Source of the DNA: Bacillota bacterium
GTDB taxonomy: Bacteria > Bacillota > Clostridia > Clostridiales > Clostridiaceae
Length of the DNA: 64,000 nucleotides
Assembly: GCA_030706015.1 (NCBI GenBank)
Contig: JAUZPI010000011.1
Span: forward strand, 16,027 to 80,026
Reading direction: 5' to 3'
Shown: in pieces, positions 34,830 to 43,678 of the stretch
Numbering within the stretch: the stretch's first letter is position 1
Layout: every line of letters begins with the position of its first letter
Notes under the pieces: generated by a model
Told to the model about the DNA's origin: nothing
The model's database searches: none
Seen by the model: the letters and a program-made list of their open reading frames with translations, nothing else
Position numbers and translations under genes: made by a program

Positions 34830-35672
34830 ATGAAAATTTTAATAACTGGAGCAAACGGACAGTTAGGAAGAGAACTTCAGAAACAATATAGAGATATAGA
34901 GGTAGAACTAATTTTAACTGATGTAAAGGAACTTGATATTACTGATGTTACAGCAGTTAATGAATTTGTTAGTAAGAATAAGCCAAATGTAATTATAAAT
35001 TGTGCAGCACATACACAAGTGGATAAATGCGAAGAACAGATTGATTTAGCATATAAAATAAATGCAATAGGTCCTAAAAACTTAGCGGCAGCCGGATTTG
35101 CCGTAGGTGCAGAGATAGTGCAGGTATCTACGGATTATGTATTCAATGGTGAAGGAAATGCTCATCTTACAGAATTTGATAATGCTAATCCACAAACTGT
35201 TTATGGAACAACTAAATTACATGGTGAAAACTTAGTTAAAGAGTTTAATCCAAAACATTACATAGTAAGAACTGCATGGTTATATGGAGATGGCAATAAT
35301 TTCGTAAAAACCATGATAAATCTAAGTAAAAATAACAGCGAAATTACGGTTGTAAAAGATCAAATTGGTTCACCAACTAGTACAGTTGACTTAGCAAAAG
35401 TTATTATCAAACTTGTAGATGAAAAGAACTATGGACTTTTTCATTGTACATGTAAAGGGGAATGTTCTTGGTATGATTTTGCAAAAGAAATCTTTAGATT
35501 AAAGAATATTGACGTTACTGTTAAACCTTGTAAAACAGAAGAATTCCCTAGACCAGCAAAAAGACCTAAGTATTCAGTACTAAGAAACTATATGTTAGAG
35601 CTTACAACGGGTGATATTACAAGGGAATGGCAAGAATCATTAAAGGAATACATTGAAAATCTAGATATTTAA
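34830..35672 (+). CDS. rfbD: dTDP-4-dehydrorhamnose reductase
   Basis: Final step to dTDP-L-rhamnose, using NAD(P)H. MKILITGANGQLGREL is the classic RmlD N-terminus; N-C-A-A-H-T-Q-V-D-K-C-E, STDYVFNGEG, P-x-x-Y-G-x-T-K-L-x-G-E (catalytic Tyr/Lys) and R-T-A-W-L-Y-G all present. 280 residues from ATG 34830, chosen because AGGAG (34817-34821) is correctly spaced; an in-frame ATG at 34782 joins the previous stop. It completes the rhamnose set whose other three genes are at 6.7-9.2 kb. Confidence 0.95.
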   Translation: MKILITGANGQLGRELQKQYRDIEVELILTDVKELDITDVTAVNEFVSKNKPNVIINCAAHTQVDKCEEQIDLAYKINAIGPKNLAAAGFAVGAEIVQVSTDYVFNGEGNAHLTEFDNANPQTVYGTTKLHGENLVKEFNPKHYIVRTAWLYGDGNNFVKTMINLSKNNSEITVVKDQIGSPTSTVDLAKVIIKLVDEKNYGLFHCTCKGECSWYDFAKEIFRLKNIDVTVKPCKTEEFPRPAKRPKYSVLRNYMLELTTGDITREWQESLKEYIENLDI

Positions 35673-35679
35673 CAAAAAG

Positions 35680-35710
35680 ATAGACTCGTGCTTATAAGGT
35701 ACGAGTCTAT
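35680..35710. other. Hairpin without U-tract after rfbD
   Basis: ATAGACTCGT (35680-35689) and ACGAGTCTAT (35701-35710) form a perfect 10-bp stem with an 11-base loop, followed by TATGTAG. Same character as the hairpins after rfbC and the wecE-like gene. Confidence 0.6.
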
Positions 35711-35746
35711 TATGTAGAGAAGACTCAATTTAAGGAAGGTACATAC

Positions 35747-37180
35747 ATGAATAAAATAGCTAAGAACTTCTTATCAACAGGTGTTGCAAATATAGCAGGT
35801 CAGGTATTTCTTTTTTTGATAACAGCATACTATGCAAGATTAATTGGAGCAGATAGTTTTGGATTTATGTCTTTAGCTAATCAAATAATAATGTATTTTA
35901 CAACTATAGCCATATTTGGCATGCAAGTTTATGGAACAAGGATTATTTCTTCTGATAAGAAAGAAGTAAATAATATAGTTGGTGAAGTTATAGGTTTTAG
36001 ATTGTTTGTAGCTTTTTGCTGTTTTTGTTTTATAGTTTTTATGGGATTATTTTTGGGAAGATTCATAGAAGGGAATTACAAGTTTACTTTGATTCAAATA
36101 TTATATGCTGCTTCAATATTTCCTGTGGCTCTCAGTTTAGACTGGGTATTTAATGGACTCCAGGAAATGCATTACAACGCTGTATTCACTTTATGTAAAT
36201 ACTTTATACCAGGTATTATTATTCTAATTTTGCTTAAGGGTCAGAATAATATGTATTGGATTCCAATATCAAATGCAATAGGATTAACAGTGGGAACAGG
36301 CTTTCAATATTGTATTTATCTAAAAAAACAAAAATATAAATTTAATTTGTTAGTTAACTGGAATATTATAAAAAAGTACTTGTATGTAGGCCTACCAGTG
36401 CTAGTACAGGGACTTTTGGGAATGGTAAATAATAATGTAGACAAAATAATTATGGGTTTTTCTAGACCTAAAGCTGAGCTTGGGGTTTATCAGGCATCTT
36501 ATACTTTTATAAGCTTTTTAATTAGTATTGATGCATTAATATTTACTCCAATTTTTCCTTTGCTCGCGGATTATTTTCATAACAATAATAAGGTGAAATT
36601 AAAGCAGGTTTCAAATGAAATTGCAAAGATAGTTTCAATAGTAGCTATGCCAGTGCTTGTTGGAGGTATCATACTAGCTAAGGATATAATGTATTATTTC
36701 TTTAGATCAAAGGGGTATGAAGCAGGTTATTTACCATTATCAATTTTGCTTATATATATTTTTATTTTATTTATAAGAGAGGTATTTGCATATCAATTAA
36801 ATGCATGGGATATGGAGAAGAAATATCTAAAAATTATAGCGCTTTCTGCAATTTTAAATTTTACTTTGAACATAATTTTTATACCTAGGTATGGAATGAT
36901 TGGAGCTGCATGGGTAACCACTATAACGGAAATTATAAATTTATTTTTGATGAGAAAAGCGGCCTTCAAAGTTATTAGGACAAACATACTTAGCAGTGTT
37001 ATTAAGCCTATTGGACCAACAATTATAATGGCAGCGGTGATTGTACTTATTAAATATTTAAAGATTAACATGGTAATAAATATATTTGCAGCAGTTATAG
37101 CTTATTTTAGCTTAATAATCTTACTTAAAATAATTACAATTAGTGAAATTAGAGGTTTTATTTTAAAACGGGAGAAGTAA
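35747..37180 (+). CDS. Oligosaccharide flippase (Wzx-like), second copy
   Basis: 477 residues, 12-14 helices, polysaccharide_synt family: K-N-F-L-S-T-G-V-A-N-I-A-G-Q-V near the start, YYARLIGADSFGFMSLANQ, S-L-D-W-V-F-N-G-L-Q-E-M. AAGGAAGG before ATG. The arrangement Wzy2-TagA-RfbD-Wzx2-GT4 looks like a second assembly set. Probably flips a different undecaprenyl-linked repeat from the first Wzx. Confidence 0.9.
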   Translation: MNKIAKNFLSTGVANIAGQVFLFLITAYYARLIGADSFGFMSLANQIIMYFTTIAIFGMQVYGTRIISSDKKEVNNIVGEVIGFRLFVAFCCFCFIVFMGLFLGRFIEGNYKFTLIQILYAASIFPVALSLDWVFNGLQEMHYNAVFTLCKYFIPGIIILILLKGQNNMYWIPISNAIGLTVGTGFQYCIYLKKQKYKFNLLVNWNIIKKYLYVGLPVLVQGLLGMVNNNVDKIIMGFSRPKAELGVYQASYTFISFLISIDALIFTPIFPLLADYFHNNNKVKLKQVSNEIAKIVSIVAMPVLVGGIILAKDIMYYFFRSKGYEAGYLPLSILLIYIFILFIREVFAYQLNAWDMEKKYLKIIALSAILNFTLNIIFIPRYGMIGAAWVTTITEIINLFLMRKAAFKVIRTNILSSVIKPIGPTIIMAAVIVLIKYLKINMVINIFAAVIAYFSLIILLKIITISEIRGFILKREK

Positions 37181-37194
37181 GGTAGGTGAAAAAT

Positions 37195-38313
37195 ATGAGA
37201 TATTGTATGGAATATCTTAAAACAGCTAATGTAAATTTAATAAAAGATATGGGTATGATTCCATACAAGCTTTATAAGCTTTATGGATACGATTCTAAAG
37301 TAGCAACATATAGTTACGGAGAGTATCCTTATTTAGAAAATGAAGTGAAAGGTTTAAAGATTGATTTTATTAATAGAAAATTTAAAAGTCTGAGTTTGGA
37401 TGGAGTGTCATATTTAAGGAAAAACGCTAAAGATATAGATGTTCTTCAAATATTTCATTGCACACTAAGCTCAGTGGCTTATGCTAATACATATAAATTT
37501 TATAATCCAAAAGGAAAGATATATCTAAAGCTTGATTGCAGTCACAAGCTTGTTGAAAGAATAATGCAGCTAGGTGCAGTAGAGCTTAAGATACTGAACT
37601 TATTTCTTAATAAGATAGACCTGATTAGTGTAGAACAAGAAGAACTATATCATAAGCTGAAAAAATTATTAAAACAGCAGGAACATAAGTTTATCAATAT
37701 TCCTAATGGAATAGATTATGATTATATTAATAGTCTTGGACTAACTTATGATTTTTCTGAAAAAGAGAACATAATTTTGTCGGTGGCTAGAATAGGGGCT
37801 GAGGAAAAAAATGTTCCGATGCTATTAGAAGCCTTCGCAAAAATCACCAATATTGATAAATCGGGGTGGAAACTTCATTTAGTAGGAGCCATTGAAGAAG
37901 GATTTAATCTGTATATTGAAGACTATTATCAAAGATATCCCCATTTAAAAGATATAGTTATATTTAAGGGAGAAATCACAGATAGAAAAACCTTATATGA
38001 TGAGTATAGAAAAGCAAAGATTTTTAGCTTAACCTCCGAATTTGAAAGCTTCGGAATTGCATTTATTGAGGCAGCTGCTTTCGGGGATGTAGTTGTTTCT
38101 ACAGATGTAGGAATAGCAAAGGAAATTGTTCAGGGAGAAAATGGTGAATTAGTTGCTACTAAAGATACAGAAGGCCTAAGTAAGGCTTTGGAAAAAGCTA
38201 TTTTTAATAGCAATTTAGAGAGCATTTCACAAAAAACATATGATATTTGCAAAGAAAAATTCGATTGGAATAAAATAGTAGCAAATTTACATGAACACAT
38301 AAATAGTCTTTAA
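37195..38313 (+). CDS. Family 4-like glycosyltransferase
   Basis: 372 residues, GT-B. C-terminal half: I-I-L-S-V-A-R-I-G-A-E-E-K-N-V-P-M-L-L-E-A-F, H-L-V-G-A-I-E-E-G, and SLTSEFESFGIAFIEAAAFG (E-x7-E element of GT4). The N-terminal half is less conserved. Start at ATG 37195, 5 bases after AGGTGA; the in-frame GTG 37186 overlaps that site. It is the last gene of the glycan locus on this strand. Donor sugar unknown. Confidence 0.85.
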   Translation: MRYCMEYLKTANVNLIKDMGMIPYKLYKLYGYDSKVATYSYGEYPYLENEVKGLKIDFINRKFKSLSLDGVSYLRKNAKDIDVLQIFHCTLSSVAYANTYKFYNPKGKIYLKLDCSHKLVERIMQLGAVELKILNLFLNKIDLISVEQEELYHKLKKLLKQQEHKFINIPNGIDYDYINSLGLTYDFSEKENIILSVARIGAEEKNVPMLLEAFAKITNIDKSGWKLHLVGAIEEGFNLYIEDYYQRYPHLKDIVIFKGEITDRKTLYDEYRKAKIFSLTSEFESFGIAFIEAAAFGDVVVSTDVGIAKEIVQGENGELVATKDTEGLSKALEKAIFNSNLESISQKTYDICKEKFDWNKIVANLHEHINSL

Positions 38314-38457
38314 TGTATTTTTATTTAATTGCAGATGCTTCCTAATAGTATATTGTTCATACAATTACACATAATAAAAATTAGATTTAGGAATTATTTA
38401 AATCAAATTTAGCGATATAGAAATTTAACTGTATTATTATCCAAGGAGTGTGATTGT

Positions 38458-39021
38458 ATGCAATTTTATGACGTGATAAAAGGAAGAACAAGTATTAAGA
38501 GATTTAAAAGTACTCAAATATCGGAAGATAAATTAAATCGTATGATTACTGCAGCAATGATGTCACCATCATGGAAAAATCAAACATCATATAAATTTAT
38601 CATAGTTGATGACGCAAAAAAGAAAGAAGCTCTAGGTAATACGGTAATAAATCAGACAAATGAAGCTGGAGATGCAATAAAACAAGCTCCAATAGTTGCA
38701 ATAATTACAGCAGATCCAAATGCATCAGGAGATATAGCTGATAGAGAATATTATATGGTGGATAGTGCCATAGCTATGGAACATTTTATTTTAGCTGCTA
38801 CTGAAGAAGGCTATGGAACCTGTTGGATTGCATCAATAGATGAAGATAAAATTAGAAATATTTTGGGCATCCCAAGTAATTTTCGAGTAATAGCTATGAC
38901 ACCAATTGGTGAACCAGCGGAAGTTAAAGCACATAATCCTGAAAAAAATATAAAAGATTATGTATTTTTAAATGAATGGAGCAAATCATATTCAGATGCT
39001 AAACATAAAGTTATGAGTTAA
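38458..39021 (+). CDS. Nitroreductase family flavoprotein
   Basis: 187 residues, FMN-dependent NAD(P)H oxidoreductase fold. RTSIKRFKSTQIS at the N-terminus binds the FMN phosphate, then M-M-S-P-S-W-K-N-Q-T-S, and I-A-M-E-H-F-I-L-A-A-T-E-E-G-Y-G-T-C-W-I-A is the typical central helix. The substrate is not predictable. Good AAGGAGTG site before ATG. Not obviously part of the glycan locus, which ends 144 bases upstream. Confidence 0.88.
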   Translation: MQFYDVIKGRTSIKRFKSTQISEDKLNRMITAAMMSPSWKNQTSYKFIIVDDAKKKEALGNTVINQTNEAGDAIKQAPIVAIITADPNASGDIADREYYMVDSAIAMEHFILAATEEGYGTCWIASIDEDKIRNILGIPSNFRVIAMTPIGEPAEVKAHNPEKNIKDYVFLNEWSKSYSDAKHKVMS

Positions 39022-39026
39022 GCTGT

Positions 39027-39057
39027 AAGCCGTGGGAATGATTCCTACGGCTTTATT
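39027..39057 (+). terminator. Probable terminator after the nitroreductase gene
   Basis: AAGCCGTGGGAAT and ATTCCTACGGCTT can pair over most of 13 positions (one G-U), followed by a short CTTTATT. U-tract is weak. Confidence 0.5.
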
Positions 39058-39189
39058 GGTAAAGCTGCAAATTAAACACTTATTCGATAATTTTAGAATA
39101 AATAACAATTTTAGATGAAAAACTTCAATTTAGATGATAAAATTAATAGTGGTTTCAAAGTATCAGTTTTTGAATGGAGGATTTTTAAA

Positions 39190-39825
39190 ATGTTAAAAGA
39201 CATGAATATAGAAGAGTTTATAAAGGATTTATCATCAGAAGCTCCAGCTCCTGGAGGCGGTGGTGCAGCAGCAATGACAGCAGCACTATCCAGTGCACTT
39301 AGTTCAATGGTTTTTAATTTAACAGTGGGAAAGAAATGTTATAATGCATATGATGAACATACTAAACAAGAAGTAGATAAGGCATTAGAATCATCGTTAG
39401 AGTCTACAGATGAATTTCTGAATTATATGGATAAGGATGCAAAAGCATTTTTAGAGCTTATGTCTCTATTTAAATTACCAAAGACTACTGATCAAGAAAA
39501 AGCCGATAGACAAGATAAGCTGCAAGAAGGTTATCGAAATGCATTAGGCACACCTCTTGAGCTAGCCCGAAAGTGCCTAGATTCATACTCTATCATTGAT
39601 AAAGCCTGTAAGTTAGGAAATAAGAATGTTATTTCTGATGCTGGAGTTGCGGCATTGCTTCTTCAAGCAGCTATTGAAAGTGCCATTTTAAATGTATATG
39701 TTAATTTAGCATATATAAAGGATGAAAGCTACAAAGAACAAGTAAGGGAAGAATGTGTTCGTATAAAAAATCAAGGAAATGAAATAAAGAATAGTATAAT
39801 GAAAATAGTTTACGAAAATATATAG
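39190..39825 (+). CDS. fchA: Cyclodeaminase/cyclohydrolase family protein (methenyl-THF cyclohydrolase FchA-like)
   Basis: 211 residues, all-helical fold. SSEAPAPGGGGAAAMTAAL is the signature of the formimidoyl-THF cyclodeaminase/FchA family; in clostridia the single-domain form hydrolyses 5,10-methenyl-THF or deaminates formimino-THF in one-carbon metabolism. ATG 39190 has GGAGGA 8 bases upstream; the longer in-frame reading from 39115 is not supported. No other folate gene is next to it. Choice between cyclohydrolase and cyclodeaminase is not decidable here. Confidence 0.85.
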   Translation: MLKDMNIEEFIKDLSSEAPAPGGGGAAAMTAALSSALSSMVFNLTVGKKCYNAYDEHTKQEVDKALESSLESTDEFLNYMDKDAKAFLELMSLFKLPKTTDQEKADRQDKLQEGYRNALGTPLELARKCLDSYSIIDKACKLGNKNVISDAGVAALLLQAAIESAILNVYVNLAYIKDESYKEQVREECVRIKNQGNEIKNSIMKIVYENI

Positions 39826-39868
39826 AAATATTATTAAACTTCTAAGCTGTAGTGACTGGAGAAAATAT

Positions 39869-41626
39869 ATGAAGGATAAATTTATACAGTATGTAAATAA
39901 CATTTATCAGTTGATTAATGAACCTATTGATCAGATTTATAAAATCACGGCAATTCAAAATTGTAAGAAAAAATTTAATATCAACCACCTAGAATCTTTA
40001 TCAAAATATTATTTTAGTTGTACTGATGATAATAAACAAAATGGGGTTGTGTATACCCCTTTAGAAATAGCAGAATTTATAGTAAAAAAAACAATAACAG
40101 ATAAAGATATAATTAATAATCCATTTATTAAAATAGTAGATCCGGCGTGCGGTGCAGGAAATTTAATTATTCCATGTTATAATTATTTGAAAGAAATCTA
40201 TATTAAAAATATTGAATTGATAAATAGAAAAAATAATTTAAATCTAACTCCCGAGAATATTGCAGAACATATTATTTTAAATAATTTGTATGGATATGAT
40301 ATTGATGATGTAGCAATTAAAGTATTGATTATTGATTTGTATCAACTAGGTGGCTTTATTAATATAGATAATTTCAAGCTAAATGATTTTCTTTTGGAGG
40401 AATTACAATGTAAATATGATATTTTTATTAGTAATCCCCCTTACGTGGGTCATAAGTCTGTTGATAAGGTCTATTCCGCTCAATTAAAAGCTATATATAA
40501 GGAGATATATAGAGATAAAGGGGATATATCATATTGTTTTTTTCAAAAGTCCTTATTTAATCTAAATAAAGGCGGTAAACTTACATTTATAACCTCAAGA
40601 TATTTTTTAGAGTCACCAAGCGGGGAGCAGCTAAGAATTATTTTAAAGGAACTATGTTCTATAAACACAATAGTTGACTTTTATGGTATTCGTCCATTTA
40701 AAGGAGTAGGAGTAGATCCATTAATTATATTTATCAATAATGAAAATAGTAATTCCGAAAAGATTCAGGTTTTAAAACCAAATATAAATAAAGGTAAAAA
40801 TAAGAAGGAATTTTATCAATCATTATTCTTGAATAAAGGTAACAATTATAAAAACTTTTATGTTTGTAAAGGTGATTTAAATAATAAAGGGTGGATATTA
40901 AGAGATGAGGATGAAAGAAATATAATTAATAAGATTGAAAACCATAGCTTTACTACATTAGCAAATGTGTGTAATAGTTATCAAGGTATTATTACGGGCT
41001 GTGATAAAGCATTTATTATGAATAAAGATGAATTGATAGAAAAAGAAATTGAGATGAGTATTGTTAAGCCTTGGATAAAGAGCAGTCATATTGGAAAGAA
41101 GTATATTGAAAAATCTGATCAATACTTAATATACTCAGATTACATAGAAAATGAAGACAAGTACCCTAATTCATTGCATTATATAGGTCAATATCATGAC
41201 AAACTCATAAATAGGAGAGAATGCCGAAGAGGGGTAAGAAAATGGTACGAACTTCAATGGGGACGAGTGCCTGAGATTTTTGAGAATGAGAAAATTGTTT
41301 TTCCGTATAAATCGAAGAATAACAGATTTGCGCTTGACAAGGGAAGCTTTTTTAGTGCAGATGTGTATGCACTAAGGCTAAAGGAAAATGTACCTTTTAC
41401 ATATGATTATTTGCTATATATCTTAAACAGTAATTTATATGAGTTTTACTTTAAAACATTTGCAAAAAAATTGGGAGAGGATTTATATGAATATTATCCC
41501 AATAATCTTATGAAGTTGTGTATCCCAACTATGATTGACTATAATCATAACAATCAAGGGGTATTATATAATCTATTTGAATTAAATGATAAAGAAATCG
41601 AAATAATTGAAAATAATATAAACTAA
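39869..41626 (+). CDS. Solitary N6-adenine DNA methyltransferase, CamA-like
   Basis: 585 residues. S-adenosylmethionine site DPACGAGN at 91-98, VYTP at 61-64 and catalytic NPPY at 189-192 define an Eco57I/TaqI-type gamma N6-adenine methylase; the C-terminal ~230 residues form a TaqI-like target-recognition domain. Several segments (P-P-Y-V-G-H-K, Y-F-L-E-S-x-S-G, YQGIITGCDKAFI, N-R-R-E-C, R-K-W-Y-E-L-Q-W-G-R, FSADVYA) recall CamA of Clostridioides difficile, which is ~577 residues and methylates CAAAAA. No nuclease motif and no restriction gene adjoin, so it looks like an orphan methylase. It precedes the sporulation block by ~1.2 kb. Target site here is not known; homology rests on remembered motifs. 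Confidence 0.85.
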   Translation: MKDKFIQYVNNIYQLINEPIDQIYKITAIQNCKKKFNINHLESLSKYYFSCTDDNKQNGVVYTPLEIAEFIVKKTITDKDIINNPFIKIVDPACGAGNLIIPCYNYLKEIYIKNIELINRKNNLNLTPENIAEHIILNNLYGYDIDDVAIKVLIIDLYQLGGFINIDNFKLNDFLLEELQCKYDIFISNPPYVGHKSVDKVYSAQLKAIYKEIYRDKGDISYCFFQKSLFNLNKGGKLTFITSRYFLESPSGEQLRIILKELCSINTIVDFYGIRPFKGVGVDPLIIFINNENSNSEKIQVLKPNINKGKNKKEFYQSLFLNKGNNYKNFYVCKGDLNNKGWILRDEDERNIINKIENHSFTTLANVCNSYQGIITGCDKAFIMNKDELIEKEIEMSIVKPWIKSSHIGKKYIEKSDQYLIYSDYIENEDKYPNSLHYIGQYHDKLINRRECRRGVRKWYELQWGRVPEIFENEKIVFPYKSKNNRFALDKGSFFSADVYALRLKENVPFTYDYLLYILNSNLYEFYFKTFAKKLGEDLYEYYPNNLMKLCIPTMIDYNHNNQGVLYNLFELNDKEIEIIENNIN

Positions 41627-41630
41627 TAAT

Positions 41631-41667
41631 AAGCATGTAGTATTAGATGAACTAATTCTACATGCTT
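41631..41667. terminator. Bidirectional terminator between the methylase and speE
   Basis: AAGCATGTAGTATTAG (41631-41646) and CTAATTCTACATGCTT (41652-41667) pair over 16 positions with one mismatch and a 5-base loop. It lies between convergent genes; T-rich runs on either side are modest. Confidence 0.75.
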
Positions 41668-41678
41668 AATTGATTTGA

Positions 41679-42506
41679 CTATTTTATAAGATCTTCAACA
41701 TATTTTGGAAGTGCAAAACAAGCAGTATGAAGCTTCTTAGTATAGTATTTTGTATTGAAATCTAAAGGGGCATTTAAATCAGCATTTTCTGGATCATATT
41801 TTTTGGAACCTATAGTAAAGCTCCAGTAGCCGCCTGGGTATGTTGGAATTGCAGCCATAAACAGTTTGGTAATAGGGAATACTGCTTTGGCATCATTGTA
41901 TACTCTTTTAACTACATCAGGAAGATAAAAAGGAGTTTCTGTTTGAGCAACAAAAATTCCATCTTCTGTTAAGCACTCAGCTATCTCTTTGTAGAAGCTT
42001 CCTCCAAATAATCCTTCTGCAGCACCAAAAGGATCAGTAGAATCTACAATTATTACATCAAATTCATTTTTGTGTTGGTGAACATATTGTATACCATCAC
42101 CTACAAAAACCTCGCATCTAGGATCGTCAAGAGCACAGCTTATTTCTGGTAGGAACTTTTTACATTCTTCAATTACAGCTCTGTCTATTTCGCATAGTAC
42201 AGCTTTTTCTACGGAAGGATGTTTTAATATTTCTCTAATAGCACCACCATCACCACCGCCAACAACTAATACTTTCTTAGGGTTTGGATGAGTAAAAAGA
42301 GGAATATGACTAATCATTTCATGATAAACAAATTCATCTTTAATAGTGGTTTGAACAATTCCGTCTAATACTAGCATTCTTCCAAAAGCGTGGGTATCAA
42401 GAATTGCTAAATCTTGAAATTCTGTCTTTCTTTTTACTAGTGTTTCTTTTACTTTGTAAGTCATAGCTGCATTACTGATCTGCGCTTCCTTTAACCACAT
42501 TTCCAT
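41679..42506 (-). CDS. speE: Spermidine synthase (polyamine aminopropyltransferase)
   Basis: Transfers an aminopropyl group from decarboxylated SAM to putrescine. Motifs read on the minus strand: D-T-H-A-F-G-R-M-L-V-L-D-G, Y-H-E-M-I-S-H, V-G-G-G-D-G-G-A-I-R-E-I-L (SAM-binding), and V-D-S-T-D-P-F-G. 275 residues, standard length. Start ATG at 42506 with GAGGTAA 8 bases upstream. In many clostridia speE is near speD/speA; here it is alone. Confidence 0.94.
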   Translation of the reverse strand: MEMWLKEAQISNAAMTYKVKETLVKRKTEFQDLAILDTHAFGRMLVLDGIVQTTIKDEFVYHEMISHIPLFTHPNPKKVLVVGGGDGGAIREILKHPSVEKAVLCEIDRAVIEECKKFLPEISCALDDPRCEVFVGDGIQYVHQHKNEFDVIIVDSTDPFGAAEGLFGGSFYKEIAECLTEDGIFVAQTETPFYLPDVVKRVYNDAKAVFPITKLFMAAIPTYPGGYWSFTIGSKKYDPENADLNAPLDFNTKYYTKKLHTACFALPKYVEDLIK

Positions 42507-42834
42507 ATGTATTACCTCACTTTTATTATGTATTATTTTGATATTTAAAATATTTGTTTAAAAATAACTTTATAAATCTGTATAGCCATTTTGAATGTAA
42601 AAGAAAAATTTACGTTTTTATTCCAATGGCAAATAATATTATATCAAGTAGCATATTTTGGCGCAAGCAAATAAGCTAAATATAATTTCTTTGTATAATT
42701 ATATAGGATTATGGCAATAATAAAATATTGATTGAATATCATTATAACAAAAGAAGGAATCTAAGTAAAAAAATAGAATATATATATGTTCCTTATAATA
42801 CGTAAGTATTTATTAAGCTTTTGGGGGGATGAAC
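42507..42834. promoter_or_regulatory. Divergent intergenic region speE / spoIIA
   Basis: About 330 bases without a gene. It carries the divergent speE leader and, close to spoIIAA, a sigma-H type promoter. I saw no convincing Spo0A box of the TGTCGAA kind. Confidence 0.5.
42753..42781 (+). promoter_or_regulatory. Sigma-H promoter of the spoIIA operon
   Basis: GAAGGAATC (42753-42761) matches the sigma-H -35 consensus RNAGGAWWW at 8 of 9 positions, an 11-base spacer follows, and ATAGAATAT (42773-42781) fully matches RNNGAATWW. This is the known promoter class of spoIIA in Bacillus and Clostridium. Confidence 0.75.
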
Positions 42835-43170
42835 ATGTATATTAGTTTTAATAAGCTAGAAGATAAATTAATTGTAAGTATAATGGGAGAATTGGATCAT
42901 CACAGTTCTGAAGAAGTTAGGAGTAAGATTGATGATAGATTAGAAAGAGACAATATTAATAAGCTAATAATGGATTTCTCAAATGTATCGTTTATGGATA
43001 GCTCTGGTATTGGGGTGGTCATAGGAAGATATAAAAAATTACTTACAAGAAAAGGTACAATATGTATAATAAGAGTTAACAAGTCTGTAAGGAGAGTGTT
43101 TGAACTTTCTGGTATGTTTAAAATTATAAATATTTATGATGATTTAGAAACTGCGTTAAAATGCATTTAA
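42835..43170 (+). CDS. spoIIAA: Anti-sigma F factor antagonist SpoIIAA
   Basis: STAS-domain protein that, when unphosphorylated, pulls SpoIIAB off sigma-F in the forespore. The phosphorylation site lies in FMDSSGIGVVIGRYK (Ser56 by the chosen start), identical in layout to the Bacillus protein. 111 residues. GGGGGG at 42823-42828 is 6 bases before ATG 42835 and abuts ATG 42829, so 42835 is preferred. First gene of the operon spoIIAA-spoIIAB-sigF. Confidence 0.95.
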   Translation: MYISFNKLEDKLIVSIMGELDHHSSEEVRSKIDDRLERDNINKLIMDFSNVSFMDSSGIGVVIGRYKKLLTRKGTICIIRVNKSVRRVFELSGMFKIINIYDDLETALKCI

Positions 43171-43184
43171 CAGGGGGGATTAAA

Positions 43185-43616
43185 ATGCTGGATAATAGAA
43201 TTAAAGTAGAATTTATAAGTAAATCTGAAAATGAGGCTTTTGCTAGAGTTGCAATAGCAGCTTTTGCTTCACAATTAGATCCAACAATAGAGGAGTTAAC
43301 TGATGTTAAAACAGCTGTATCTGAAGCTGTAACAAATTCTATAATTCACGGTTATAACAGTGAAGCTGACGGAATTATAGTAATAGAAGCGGAGATTTGT
43401 GGAAACGAACTTTCAGTTTCTGTACAAGATAAGGGCGAGGGAATAGAAGATATTAAGCTGGCTATGGAACCTTTATATACATCCAGACCGGATTTAGAAC
43501 GTTCTGGTATGGGATTCACAGTAATGGAATCATTTATGGATAAAGTAGCAGTAGAATCTGAGAAGGGAAAAGGAACAAAAGTAACTATGAAAAAGATATT
43601 TAAATCTATAGATTAA
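43185..43616 (+). CDS. spoIIAB: Anti-sigma F factor / serine kinase SpoIIAB
   Basis: GHKL ATPase that binds and inhibits sigma-F and phosphorylates SpoIIAA. N box EAVTNSIIHGY, G1 box QDKGEGI and G2 region RSGMGFTVMESFMD are visible. 143 residues from ATG 43185, which has GGGGGG 6 bases upstream. An in-frame ATG at 43161 overlaps the spoIIAA end and is not used. 14 bases separate it from spoIIAA. Confidence 0.95.
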   Translation: MLDNRIKVEFISKSENEAFARVAIAAFASQLDPTIEELTDVKTAVSEAVTNSIIHGYNSEADGIIVIEAEICGNELSVSVQDKGEGIEDIKLAMEPLYTSRPDLERSGMGFTVMESFMDKVAVESEKGKGTKVTMKKIFKSID

Positions 43617-43678
43617 TTTATTTGATATTTAACTATGGTAATGAAATGGGAATATTAGAGGGGAGGTAAGCAGGTTAC

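Noticed and set aside
39869..41626. Type IIG restriction-modification enzyme
   Set aside because: No nuclease motif precedes the methylase core, whose AdoMet site begins within the first 100 residues; an N-terminal nuclease domain would not fit.
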